In this document: piece by piece, positions 8,539 through 15,628 of the stretch
Position numbering within the stretch: position 1 is the first letter of the stretch
Layout of the letters: each line of letters opens with the position of its first letter
Assembly: GCA_003153875.1 (NCBI GenBank)
Contig: PMBY01000169.1
Span: 6,295-26,224 of the forward strand
Length of the DNA stretch: 19,930 bases
Source: Myxococcales bacterium
GTDB lineage: Bacteria; Myxococcota; Polyangia; Fen-1088
Direction: 5' to 3'
The notes under the pieces: model-generated
Databases searched by the model: none
Seen by the model: only the letters and a program-made list of their open reading frames with translations
What the model was told of the DNA's origin: nothing
Translations under genes and position numbers: made by a program

Positions 8539-8551
8539 AGGAGTTCCCATC
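8539..8551 (+). promoter_or_regulatory. Strong Shine-Dalgarno followed by an AUC codon
   Basis: AGGAG at 8539-8543 lies five bases before ATC at 8549-8551, ideal spacing for translation initiation. The frame beginning there runs without a stop into the Smr protein. There is no ATG, GTG or TTG in that frame between the upstream in-frame TGA and the ATG at 8651, so the ribosome binding site points to the AUC. Confidence 0.5.
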
Positions 8552-9130
8552 GTAGATTCGCGCAAGCCCGCCTCGAAAGCCGACGCGGCGGCGTCAGCCA
8601 AAGGCCGGCGTGCGGCCGAGGAAGAAGATCGCCGGTTTTTCGAGGCCGCCATGCAAGGTGTGCGGCCTTTGCCGCCTGGGCCCCGGCGCGCTGTGCCTGA
8701 GTGGCAAGCAGTGGAGCCTGCGCCGGCCGCGATCCCGCGGTCGCGGCCGCCTCGGGAAACGCTGGACGTAGAAGAGGATGGTGACCAGCTGACCGGTGCG
8801 GCCTTTGGCGTGGCCCACGATCTGCTGCGGTCGCTCGCGCGCGGCGAGATCGTGCCCGAGGCTGAACTGAACCTGCATCACCTGACCGCGGATGCGGCCG
8901 CTCACCAGGCCGAGCGATTCATTGAGCAGTCGGTGGCCAAGGGTCGGCGTTGCGTGCTGCTGATTCATGGCCGCGGTCTGCATTCCGGCCCGGGCGGGCC
9001 CGCCCTGCGACCGGCCTTGGTCGAGTTCCTATCCCGGCGGCCCCTGGCCAAGCACGTTTTGGCCTTCACCTCGGCCCCACCCCGTCACGGCGGCCCGGGC
9101 GCGCTGCTGGTGCTTCTGCGCCGTCGGTAA
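8549..9130 (+). CDS. Smr-domain (MutS-related) protein, apparent AUC start
   Basis: 193 residues if started at ATC 8549. The C-terminal Smr domain (about 105-193) has LNLHHLT (107-113) in place of the usual LDLHGxT, HGRG at 140-143 and a GGPGALLVLL end near 181-190. Smr domains are nucleases or nucleic-acid-binding modules implicated in DNA repair and in cutting mRNA at stalled ribosomes. The first ATG is at 8651, but the preceding residues, including EEDRRFFEAAMQGVRPL, look like the conserved N-terminal block of stand-alone Smr proteins, and the only good ribosome binding site precedes ATC 8549. I therefore extend the gene to that codon. A sequencing error that created or hid a normal start is the main alternative. 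The next 233 bases carry no gene. Confidence 0.8.
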   Translation: MVDSRKPASKADAAASAKGRRAAEEEDRRFFEAAMQGVRPLPPGPRRAVPEWQAVEPAPAAIPRSRPPRETLDVEEDGDQLTGAAFGVAHDLLRSLARGEIVPEAELNLHHLTADAAAHQAERFIEQSVAKGRRCVLLIHGRGLHSGPGGPALRPALVEFLSRRPLAKHVLAFTSAPPRHGGPGALLVLLRRR

Positions 9131-9160
9131 TGTTTGTGGTTCTCGGGGAAGTCGGGGCCA

Positions 9161-9311
9161 GCGTGGGCGGAGGGCGTGCGCGTGAGCGGTAGCGAGAGCG
9201 ACCAGCGTGGCGCGGCTTGCGTGGGCGACTTGCGTGAGCGTTGTGCGTCCCGCGGCACGCGATCCGTCCTTCGCTCGCCGCCCACGAACACGCTCTCGCC
9301 CTCGCCCACGC
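9161..9311. repeat. Imperfect long inverted repeat in the 9131-9363 intergenic region
   Basis: The arm at 9161-9184 (starting GCGTGGGCGG) is nearly the reverse complement of the arm at 9289-9311 (ending CCTCGCCCACGC), about 104 bases apart. Between them are further GAGCG/CGCTC-rich stretches that could extend the pairing. The region between the convergent Smr and polyferredoxin genes has no convincing reading frame. It may be a transcript-end structure or a remnant of a repeat element. Confidence 0.4.
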
Positions 9312-9334
9312 GACCCGCGATCCGCGATCCGGTT

Positions 9335-9351
9335 TCTCGGGCGTCCCGAGA
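9335..9351. terminator. Possible terminator hairpin after the polyferredoxin gene
   Basis: TCTCGGG / CCCGAGA is a perfect 7-bp stem with a CGT loop, 12 bases past the stop of the minus-strand polyferredoxin gene. It could end that operon, or the Smr transcript on the other strand. No long T run follows on either strand. Confidence 0.4.
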
Positions 9352-9363
9352 TTCTCCGGCAGG

Positions 9364-10872
9364 CTAAATCTTCCCGCCCGTGAGCGAGATGCTGCTTCGT
9401 GGAGTGCGGCTTTCGTTGGCGGCGCTCACGCGGACGCCGGCGCGATCGACCACCGGGCAACGGGTTTCGCAGATGCCGCAGCCTGTGCAGTAGTCCAGGT
9501 CGACAAACGGCATCTTCAAGGTCTTTTGCGTGCCGTTGCGAGCGGTGATCGTCTCCATCTTGAAGTAGATGGCCTTGGGTGAGGTCGGGCAGACTTCTTC
9601 GCACACGATGCATTCGGTCTGGTAGCCCCAGGGTAGGCAGCGGCCCTTGTCAAAGAAGGCCGAGCCGATGCGCACCGGCGGCCGGGACGGCATCTCGCCG
9701 ACCTTCTTTTCGATGGTCAGCTTCTCGATGGCGCCGGTGGGACAGACTTGGCCACACAGGGTGCAGTTGGCTTCGCAGTAGCCGATGCGCGGGATCAGGA
9801 TGGGCGACCAGAAGCCCTCGATGCCGGCTTCTTGCAGCGCGGGTTGCAGACCGCCGGTGGGGCAGACCTTCATGCAGGCGCCGCACTTGAGGCACTTTTC
9901 CAGAAAAGCGCTTTCTTCCAGCGAGCCAGGCGGACGGATACGCGCGGGATTCGGTCGCGGCTCCACGCCGTCGGAGGCGCGCATGAAAGGCACCGCCACC
10001 GCGCCCGCCACGCCAGCGCCCAGCCACTTGCGCCGCACCAGATCGATCTTGGTGGTGGACGATCGCACCGGCGGCAAGAACTTGTAGGAAAGACCGCCAC
10101 GCGGGCAGCCCTCGATGCAGTTGAGGCATACCATGCACTCGGTGGCGCGCACCGTGCCCTGGGGATCGGCTGCGCCCTGGCAGTCGGCCCCGCAGAACTT
10201 GCAGCTCTTGCAGACTTCCAGGTTCTTGGTTATTCGGAACAAGGAGAACTTCGACAGCAGCCCAAGCAGCGCGCCCAGCGGACAGAGCACGCGACAGTAG
10301 AAGCGCGGGTACACGAAGTTGAGCGCCAGCGCGCCGAAGAACACCAGGGTGATCAGGGTGCCCCACTGGAAGTGCCGCTCGCCCTGGTACTTGCCAAAGA
10401 CCACGTTGCCCAACGTGGGCATGACCGACGTGGCCAGCCCGCGCCAGGTCGAGGCGATGGGATCGAGCAGGCCGATCTGCACGCTGCCGGCTGCCGCCAG
10501 GCCCAGCATGACCGCCAGCACCAGGTACTTGATCCTGTGCGAGGCGCGCGGGGCGTTCTGCTTCACCCGGTCGGGCGGGCGCCGCTTGCGCGCCAGGAAT
10601 CCCAGCGCCTGGTGCAGAACGCCCATGGGGCACATCCATGCGCAGAAGACGCGGCCCAGAACCAACGTGAGCACAATGAGAATCAGCGCCCACAGCAACG
10701 TGTGATGCAGCGAATGCGAAGCCAGCGCAGTGGTGAGCGCGACCAGAGGGTCGAACTCGAGCAACCACTGCACGTCGTAGCCGCGGATCAGGCCCGCGGT
10801 GGTGACCAGCAGGAGGAACAGGAAGAATCCCAGGAAGACAATCTGGTAGGCGCGACGCAACCAACGAAACAT
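9364..10872 (-). CDS. Membrane polyferredoxin: NapH-like plus NapG-like fusion with internal Tat-type segment
   Basis: 502 residues. Four membrane helices (about 11-29, 57-76, 114-136, 168-189) carry two CXXXCP motifs, C77-C81 and C193-C197, as in NapH/NosR-type quinol-linked proteins. Two [4Fe-4S] sites follow (C221/224/227/231 and C246/249/252/256). Then comes R280-R281-KWLGAG with a hydrophobic stretch to about 297, like a Tat signal, and a domain with four more cluster sites: C327-C337, C366-C377, C412/421/424/428 and C462-C472, as in NapG. Topology suggests electrons pass from quinol through cytoplasmic-side clusters to a Tat-exported periplasmic four-cluster domain. The start is ATG 10872, two bases after the DUF362 stop; a longer frame to 10911 would overlap that gene and add no conserved sequence. 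It is the last gene of the DUF6599/DUF362 operon. No periplasmic nitrate reductase is in view, so the electron acceptor is unknown. Confidence 0.9.
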   Translation of the reverse strand: MFRWLRRAYQIVFLGFFLFLLLVTTAGLIRGYDVQWLLEFDPLVALTTALASHSLHHTLLWALILIVLTLVLGRVFCAWMCPMGVLHQALGFLARKRRPPDRVKQNAPRASHRIKYLVLAVMLGLAAAGSVQIGLLDPIASTWRGLATSVMPTLGNVVFGKYQGERHFQWGTLITLVFFGALALNFVYPRFYCRVLCPLGALLGLLSKFSLFRITKNLEVCKSCKFCGADCQGAADPQGTVRATECMVCLNCIEGCPRGGLSYKFLPPVRSSTTKIDLVRRKWLGAGVAGAVAVPFMRASDGVEPRPNPARIRPPGSLEESAFLEKCLKCGACMKVCPTGGLQPALQEAGIEGFWSPILIPRIGYCEANCTLCGQVCPTGAIEKLTIEKKVGEMPSRPPVRIGSAFFDKGRCLPWGYQTECIVCEEVCPTSPKAIYFKMETITARNGTQKTLKMPFVDLDYCTGCGICETRCPVVDRAGVRVSAANESRTPRSSISLTGGKI

Positions 10873-10874
10873 GG

Positions 10875-11930
10875 TCAGCCCCCCAGCTCGACGGTCTTGA
10901 GGTTGTGCCACTGTGGCGTGCCCAGGCCGGCCTTCATTCCCTCGACAATAAATCCGACGTCGTTGGGATTGAGGCCGAGCAGGGTGGCGCCAAAAGCATC
11001 GAGAGCGACCTCGTCGCTGCCAGCCGCGATGGTGTCCATCTGTTTCACGTCAGCCAGGCTGCCGCCGGTGGGGCCGTTGGCCGTCAGGATGCGCGTGGCA
11101 TCGAGGATGGTCAGGGTGGGCTTGACCATGGCCGCCAGGTCGATGATGGAAAGGTGGATGTTCTGGTGCAGCTTCACCCGCTGGCCGCCCAGCACGCCGT
11201 ACCAGTTCTTGAGCGCCATGGACGCCAGCGAAAGCCCGTGCTGTTTGACGATGGGAACGTTGATCACGCGGTCCGCTTCCACAAAGGGAAAGAGCACGTC
11301 GCCCGTGTGCAGGAGCTTGCCTGACACGTTGACCTCGCGGAAGGCCGAGGCATCGGGCCGAATCACGGTGGCGCCGGCCGCCTTGGCCGCCTTCTCGATG
11401 CCGGAGCGGGCGAAGCACTGCTCGGGCGTGTTGACTGAAGCATCGGTCAGCCAGACCTTGGACGCGCCTGCCGCGACCACCAGGCGCACCACCTCGGCCA
11501 CCACGTCGGGATTGGTGTTGGCGGCCTGCTCGGGCGTGCGATTCCAGCCGATGTTGGGCTTGATGACCACGCGCTCGCCGCGCTTGACGAAGCGGCCCAT
11601 GCCGCCCAGGGCTTCCACCGCCCGGCGCACGTTGGCCGCGGGATCCGGCCCGCGCACGATGGCCATGTCGTTGGCACCCGCAGGCTTTTCGGCCCGATGA
11701 TCCTTGAGCGTCGGCAGGTCGCGGGTCTTTTTCGATCCGCTTCGCTCGCGCAGCCCGAACCCGAGCGCCACTGACCCGACGGCCATGGCCGCGGTCACGC
11801 CCACGCGCAGAGCCGCGCGGCGATCCACGCCCGCGGCGTCGGATGGAGCCGTTGCTGTCGTGTGACTGCTCTTGGAAACTCGCGCCTCAGGTACTTGATC
11901 GTACGGGCCAGGCGGTCCGTTGCTGCTCAT
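10875..11930 (-). CDS. DUF362 protein with Tat-type signal (copy A)
   Basis: 351 residues. After a polar stretch, D36-R37-R38 and a hydrophobic segment (about 43-59) look like a Tat signal or signal anchor, so the protein should face the periplasm. The DUF362 domain (about 90-345) is recognised by FVKRGERVVIKPN, VKQHG (K229, H231), MALKNWYG, and VKPTLTILDATR followed by NGPTGG. DUF362 proteins often occur beside ferredoxins, and some are fused to them, but their chemistry is not established to my knowledge; this copy has no ferredoxin cysteines. ATG 11930 overlaps the DUF6599-like stop as ATGA, and the polyferredoxin start follows two bases after this stop, so the three genes are a tightly coupled operon. 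The polyferredoxin is the likely electron partner. Family firm, function unknown. Confidence 0.92.
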   Translation of the reverse strand: MSSNGPPGPYDQVPEARVSKSSHTTATAPSDAAGVDRRAALRVGVTAAMAVGSVALGFGLRERSGSKKTRDLPTLKDHRAEKPAGANDMAIVRGPDPAANVRRAVEALGGMGRFVKRGERVVIKPNIGWNRTPEQAANTNPDVVAEVVRLVVAAGASKVWLTDASVNTPEQCFARSGIEKAAKAAGATVIRPDASAFREVNVSGKLLHTGDVLFPFVEADRVINVPIVKQHGLSLASMALKNWYGVLGGQRVKLHQNIHLSIIDLAAMVKPTLTILDATRILTANGPTGGSLADVKQMDTIAAGSDEVALDAFGATLLGLNPNDVGFIVEGMKAGLGTPQWHNLKTVELGG

Positions 11931-12472
11931 TTCATCTTCCCCTTTAGCGCCTTGGCCAGCCCAGGCAGGGCGGCTTCGGCCTTCTTGTCGAACGCGGTCA
12001 GCTTCACGTAGTAGCGGCCCGAACGAAACACGAACGACATGGGACCCGAGATCGCGTCGGGAAAGTCCGCCACCGGCTTGGCTGTGGCCGATTTCTCGGC
12101 ATTGAAGATCGCCTCGGCATTGGCCGGCTCGGCCATGTCGTAGACGTCGCAAACCATGTCGTCGCCCCCTGCCGACGCCATCTCGGCCGCAGCCAACTTG
12201 CGGTAGTGGCGCTCGATGAAAATAGGCGCGGCACCGTCGATGTAGTCGAACAGGCCTTTCTCGTCGTACAGGCCCACCTTGTCCTTGACCTTGGCACCAC
12301 CCAGGTCGCCCTCGAAAAGCGCGAGCAAGGTCTTGTCAGCCTCTGCGCCCGACGGGCGTGGTTGGGCTGCAGCCGCGGCGGCTGGGGCAGGGGCGCGACG
12401 GCCATCGCGGACCATCCATCCAATGAAGGCTGGCGGGATGAGGGCCAGCATGACGAAAACGAAGATGCGCAC
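11927..12472 (-). CDS. DUF6599-like membrane-anchored periplasmic protein
   Basis: 181 residues. An N-terminal hydrophobic segment (about 3-20) is a signal anchor or signal peptide. An Ala/Pro-rich linker (27-45) leads to a domain with GLYDEKGLFDYIDGAAP (67-83) and DMAEPANAEAIFN (112-124). I recognise this as the DUF6599 family, usually found beside DUF362 and Fe-S genes; the family name is from memory. The start is GTG 12472, the first after an in-frame stop; ATG 12451 is an alternative that shortens the hydrophobic segment. No good ribosome binding site is seen. The stop overlaps the DUF362 start (ATGA). The same IDGAAP and NAExIFN motifs occur in the large barrel protein encoded at 15629-19804, which ties this operon to that one. 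No enzymatic residues are evident. Confidence 0.85.
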   Translation of the reverse strand: MRIFVFVMLALIPPAFIGWMVRDGRRAPAPAAAAAAQPRPSGAEADKTLLALFEGDLGGAKVKDKVGLYDEKGLFDYIDGAAPIFIERHYRKLAAAEMASAGGDDMVCDVYDMAEPANAEAIFNAEKSATAKPVADFPDAISGPMSFVFRSGRYYVKLTAFDKKAEAALPGLAKALKGKMK

Positions 12473-12536
12473 TACCCGGAAGACTACGGCGAGCGCACGG
12501 TGTCAATCAAGCATGACCGCGTCGATCAGACTGTCA

Positions 12537-12565
12537 TTGCGCCAGCGCTCGGGGCGGACAATAAT
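12537..12565 (+). promoter_or_regulatory. Candidate sigma70-type promoter for the orphan lipoprotein gene
   Basis: TTGCGC (12537-12542) and AATAAT (12560-12565) are separated by 17 bases within the 155-base divergent region between the DUF6599-like gene and the lipoprotein gene, about 60 bases before the ATG. The match is imperfect and rests on spacing and AT-richness only. Confidence 0.25.
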
Positions 12566-12627
12566 TCCTTCGGGCTGGCTCGCAAGTGGCCCGCGATACG
12601 TTGAACCCCGCTCTTGGAGGAAACCAA

Positions 12628-13296
12628 ATGACTCGTCTAAGGTGTTTCAGTCTTTGCGCGTGCCTCGGCCTCTTGCTGACCACCATGGCCTGCGGCAGCG
12701 GCGGCAGCAGCGGCGCGGCCAAACCATGGGACCGGGCGCGCATTGCAAACACAGGGACCGATTGGTGGATCAACGCCACCAAGGGGGTGTTCTTCCTCTC
12801 CATAAAGATCACAAACTCGTACGTAGACGACACCGCCGGGCGAGCGTCCGTGATCAGCTTCGTTGAAGATGTGATCAAGAAGATCACGCCCGGCGCGACG
12901 CCGGCATCACTGTTGCCGGCATCTGGCGACGTCCCGCCCTGGACCTACGACCAGACCAGCGCCGACACAGCGGCCGGGCCCGCGACCGCAAACAACTTCG
13001 ACGCAGCGACAGCTCTGTTCGACGGGGCCGCAGATGCCATCTTTGGGGTCGCAGTTCCTTTCACTCCCTCGACCAGGAGCTTTCAACCTGTGAGTCTCGT
13101 CTGGGGCGTGTACACCAACGGCGCTGCCCCACCACAAAAGATGGATGCGAAGGTCGTCCTGATGGCGTCCCAGGGCGATGCCGGGAGGCTCTACACTGAT
13201 GTTCTCAGCTATTCCCAGTACGCCCCCGCGCCGGTCGGCAGCCTGGACTGGAAGGAGTGTACTGGATCAGATCCGAATCCCTGTGGGGCCCCGTAG
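12628..13296 (+). CDS. Putative lipoprotein of unknown function
   Basis: 222 residues that I do not recognise. The start is firm: GGAGG at 12616-12620 lies seven bases before ATG 12628. An N-terminal hydrophobic segment (about 7-20) ends at Cys22 in LTTMAC followed by GSGGSSG, so this is most likely a lipoprotein although the lipobox is not ideal. The mature part has few charged residues, includes a DWWINATKGVFFLSIKI segment, and ends with two cysteines in CTGSDPNPCGAP that could form a disulphide. No haem or Fe-S motif is present. It sits alone between the DUF362 operons, transcribed away from the DUF6599-like gene and convergent with DUF362 copy B, so a shared envelope role is possible but not shown. 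Confidence 0.8.
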   Translation: MTRLRCFSLCACLGLLLTTMACGSGGSSGAAKPWDRARIANTGTDWWINATKGVFFLSIKITNSYVDDTAGRASVISFVEDVIKKITPGATPASLLPASGDVPPWTYDQTSADTAAGPATANNFDAATALFDGAADAIFGVAVPFTPSTRSFQPVSLVWGVYTNGAAPPQKMDAKVVLMASQGDAGRLYTDVLSYSQYAPAPVGSLDWKECTGSDPNPCGAP

Positions 13297-13313
13297 CGCG
13301 TCCGCACGGACGT

Positions 13314-13346
13314 TCGTGAGCGTGCCTGTCCCGTGCGCGCTCACGA
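13314..13346. terminator. Convergent hairpin between lipoprotein gene and DUF362 copy B
   Basis: TCGTGAGCG (13314-13322) and CGCTCACGA (13338-13346) form a perfect 9-bp stem with a 15-base loop, overlapping the DUF362 stop at 13341-13343. A smaller stem, GTCCG CA CGGAC, lies just before it at 13300-13311. The placement suits a bidirectional terminator, though T runs are lacking. Confidence 0.45.
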
Positions 13347-14573
13347 CGCCAGCTGAACCAGGTCGTAGTTCCTGGTGCCCAGACCGTGGGCCACGGCGTT
13401 GTCGAGCCACTGGGTCAGGCTGGTCTCTATCGGGGGAAGCCCACGCCCACCCGCCATGGAGGCGCGAACCTTGTTCATCAGATCCAGCGCGTAGCTGTCC
13501 ATCGCGACGGGGTCTTGCGCCAGGAGAATTCGCCTGGGGGGGGGGTCAGTGGCCTCGGTGTCGGTGTTGCCGTTGGCGACAGCAATGAGCGCGTCGCAGA
13601 TGTTCAGCGAAATCGAGTTGCGGATAGCAGGCAGGGCGTAGAGCTTGGGCAGGCCGGTGTGGAGGATGGATCCGTGGTAGCTGGCCGGAATGTCGATGAT
13701 GCCGTAGATGTTCTTCATGGCCGCGGTGACGCCTGACTGGCCATGGACCTTGAAAACCGAGCAGTTGATGGTGAGATCGGTTCGATCAGTCAGGATGCGC
13801 GACAGGCGCGGTGATCGGCATTCTATGGTTGGGTTGATCATTTCACCATAGCCAGGCTCGTCGGCTGTGCCCGGGGTGCCGGCATCGGGCGCGGGTCCGG
13901 ACTTGAGCTGCGTTCCCAGAAGTTGGGCACCAGCCAGATCATCGGCGCTGTACTTGCCGTGGCGGTTGAGTTCGTCGAGCCGGCGGTCCCAAACCACGAT
14001 ATGGCCGGGATCCACCCCCAGCTTGTCGCGCAGGCTCACCACGATGGCGTGCACCAGGGCCGGCGAAGTGACTACCCATTGGTTGAGGCAGTTGACCTTG
14101 AGCCCGATGCGCATGCCAGGGCGGTATTTTGGCAGCAGAACCTTCCAGGGATTGTTAGGGTCGGCGTCCGACACGATTGCATGGCCGTCATCGACGCCGC
14201 CATCCGCGTCCGAGGAACCCGCATTGTTGTCGTCAACGCCGGCGTCTACCGGCGGCAAGGTGGCGTTGAACAGCGCGGCCTTCTGGGCCAAGGCTGTCAG
14301 CCCCGCGTCGAGCATGATTGCCACCACGTCGGGCTGGATGATGCCATTCTTGTCAACGCTGTCCGACTTCGAGACCTCCACCACGGTGGGAGTGACCGGC
14401 CTGGGCGTGGGCGCGTTGGCGTTCGCGCCTGCGTCCGGGTCCACGCAAGCCGGGGCCCAGCGTCCACCCACGTCGGGAAAGCAACCGGCCAGCCCGGCTA
14501 CTGAAGCGGCGGCCGCCATCTTCGCGGCATCGGCCATGATCTCGCGGCGTGTTCTGCCCCCGGTGTTTGACAT
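13341..14573 (-). CDS. DUF362 protein, Tat lipoprotein (copy B)
   Basis: 410 residues. The N terminus has TRREIM (R9-R10) and a hydrophobic Ala-rich stretch ending GLAGC (C31), so it looks like a Tat-exported lipoprotein. About 40 residues of Pro/Ala/Asp linker follow, and a second Asp/Gly-rich insertion with DAGVDDNNAG and DADGGVDDG (around 110-130) resembles acidic, possibly calcium-binding spacers. The DUF362 core is divergent: LKVNCLNQW replaces the usual VIKPN region, but FKVHGQSG (K275, H277) and AAMKNIYG are kept. The start is supported by AAGGA six to seven bases upstream of ATG 14573. A run of ten C on the coding strand encodes prolines near 344-346 and is a slippage risk. The gene is divergent from DUF362 copy C across 133 bases that should hold both promoters; I found no convincing -35/-10 pair there. 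Confidence 0.9.
   Translation of the reverse strand: MSNTGGRTRREIMADAAKMAAAASVAGLAGCFPDVGGRWAPACVDPDAGANANAPTPRPVTPTVVEVSKSDSVDKNGIIQPDVVAIMLDAGLTALAQKAALFNATLPPVDAGVDDNNAGSSDADGGVDDGHAIVSDADPNNPWKVLLPKYRPGMRIGLKVNCLNQWVVTSPALVHAIVVSLRDKLGVDPGHIVVWDRRLDELNRHGKYSADDLAGAQLLGTQLKSGPAPDAGTPGTADEPGYGEMINPTIECRSPRLSRILTDRTDLTINCSVFKVHGQSGVTAAMKNIYGIIDIPASYHGSILHTGLPKLYALPAIRNSISLNICDALIAVANGNTDTEATDPPPRRILLAQDPVAMDSYALDLMNKVRASMAGGRGLPPIETSLTQWLDNAVAHGLGTRNYDLVQLAS
13536..13545. repeat. Homopolymer of ten G (ten C on the coding strand) inside DUF362 copy B
   Basis: Ten consecutive G bases lie within the coding region, read as three CCC proline codons on the minus strand. Tracts this long are prone to slipped-strand mutation and to sequencing error. 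The reading frame is intact at this length. Confidence 0.8.
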
Positions 14574-14706
14574 AGAATTTCCTTCCGCCAGTGACTGGCA
14601 AAGAATAGCATGGCCGACTTGAGTCTTCTGGTAGAATCACGCTCGGTCGGTTGAGGGCGGCGGCAACACCGCGAAGGCGCGGTCCCAGCATTCTGAGGAA
14701 CAACAC

Positions 14707-15612
14707 ATGACAGCCATTTCCCGACGCAGTTTCGTAGGCGGCTCGCTTGCCGCAGTCGCTGCTCTTCGTTATGGGCGGGCCTTTGCCGCGGGCGAGCCCG
14801 ACATTGTGGACGTGCAGGGCAGCGATCCACACAAGATGATAGCAGCGCTGTTTGCGGCTTTGGGCGGCATTGGCAAGTTCGTCAAGAAGGGCGACTTCGT
14901 GGTCATCAAGCCCAACGCAGCTTTTGCCAATCCGGCCGAATGGGGCAGCACCACGCACCCGCAGACCGTGCTCGCGGTGGCCCAGGCGTGCATGGAGGCC
15001 AAGGCCAAGGGTGTCATGATCCTGGAATTTCCGCAGGCCAAGGGCGAAATGTGCCTCAAGCGTTGCGGTCTGATCGAGGCCATGGCCGCGCTGCCCGCCG
15101 CCAAGATCAAGCTGCTGGGGGCCGCCAGTGATTTCCAGAAGACCACCGTTCCAGGCGTGGCCCTGAAGACCACGGATGTGGCCAAGAACGTGTTGTCGGC
15201 CGATGTGCTCATCAACCTCTCGGCGGCCAAGGCGCACTACCAGTCGGGTGTGTCGCTTGGGCTGAAGAATCACATGGGGCTGGTTTTTGACCGGCAGATC
15301 TTTCACACCGCGCTGGATCTGCACCAGGCCATCGCCGATCTCGGCCAAGTCATCAAGCCGAATCTCACGATCATTGATGGCACACGTGCCCTGCTCACCA
15401 ACGGCCCGGCAGGTCCGGGCGACACAGCGACGCCGGGTCGCATGGTGGCCGGCCGTCGCATCGCCTCCGTTGACGCCTACGGCCTGACCCTGGCCAAGTT
15501 CAACGGCAAGAACATGACACCCGCTGACGTCAGACACATCGAGCTCGCCGGGAAGGCGGGCTTGGGGGAAACCGACATCGCGAAGCTGAAGGTCAAGAAG
15601 GTTTCCGCCTAG
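14707..15612 (+). CDS. DUF362 protein, Tat-exported (copy C)
   Basis: 301 residues. The N terminus is a compact Tat signal: S5-R6-R7-SFVGG, a hydrophobic stretch and a probable cleavage site near GRAFAAG (24-28). The DUF362 domain fills the rest, with FVKKGDFVVIKPN, AAKAHYQSGVS (K175, H177), LGLKNHMG and IKPNLTIIDGTR followed by TNGPAGPG. It is closer in motifs to copy A than to copy B. TGAGGA about eight bases upstream of ATG 14707 supports the start. The large barrel gene begins 16 bases after its stop, so the two are probably one operon, placing this periplasmic protein with an outer-membrane partner. No cofactor motif (CxxC or haem) is present; substrate and reaction are unknown. Confidence 0.92.
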   Translation: MTAISRRSFVGGSLAAVAALRYGRAFAAGEPDIVDVQGSDPHKMIAALFAALGGIGKFVKKGDFVVIKPNAAFANPAEWGSTTHPQTVLAVAQACMEAKAKGVMILEFPQAKGEMCLKRCGLIEAMAALPAAKIKLLGAASDFQKTTVPGVALKTTDVAKNVLSADVLINLSAAKAHYQSGVSLGLKNHMGLVFDRQIFHTALDLHQAIADLGQVIKPNLTIIDGTRALLTNGPAGPGDTATPGRMVAGRRIASVDAYGLTLAKFNGKNMTPADVRHIELAGKAGLGETDIAKLKVKKVSA

Positions 15613-15628
15613 GCCGGCCCATAGCGCC

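Noticed and set aside
9748..11700. 650-codon open frame on the plus strand
   Set aside because: Antisense to the polyferredoxin and DUF362 copy A genes; composition is typical of a shadow frame and no domain is seen.
11931..12152. N-terminal extension of DUF362 copy A
   Set aside because: It overlaps the DUF6599-like gene; ATG 11930 gives a standard ATGA overlap and a signal-like N terminus.
14596..14610. Possible sigma54 promoter TGGCAAAGAATAGCA in the divergent DUF362 region
   Set aside because: The GG-to-GC spacing is one base short of the consensus and the flanking bases do not match.
14619..14637. TTGAGT and TAGAAT as a sigma70 promoter for DUF362 copy C
   Set aside because: The two hexamers are only 7 bases apart, far from the needed 16-18.
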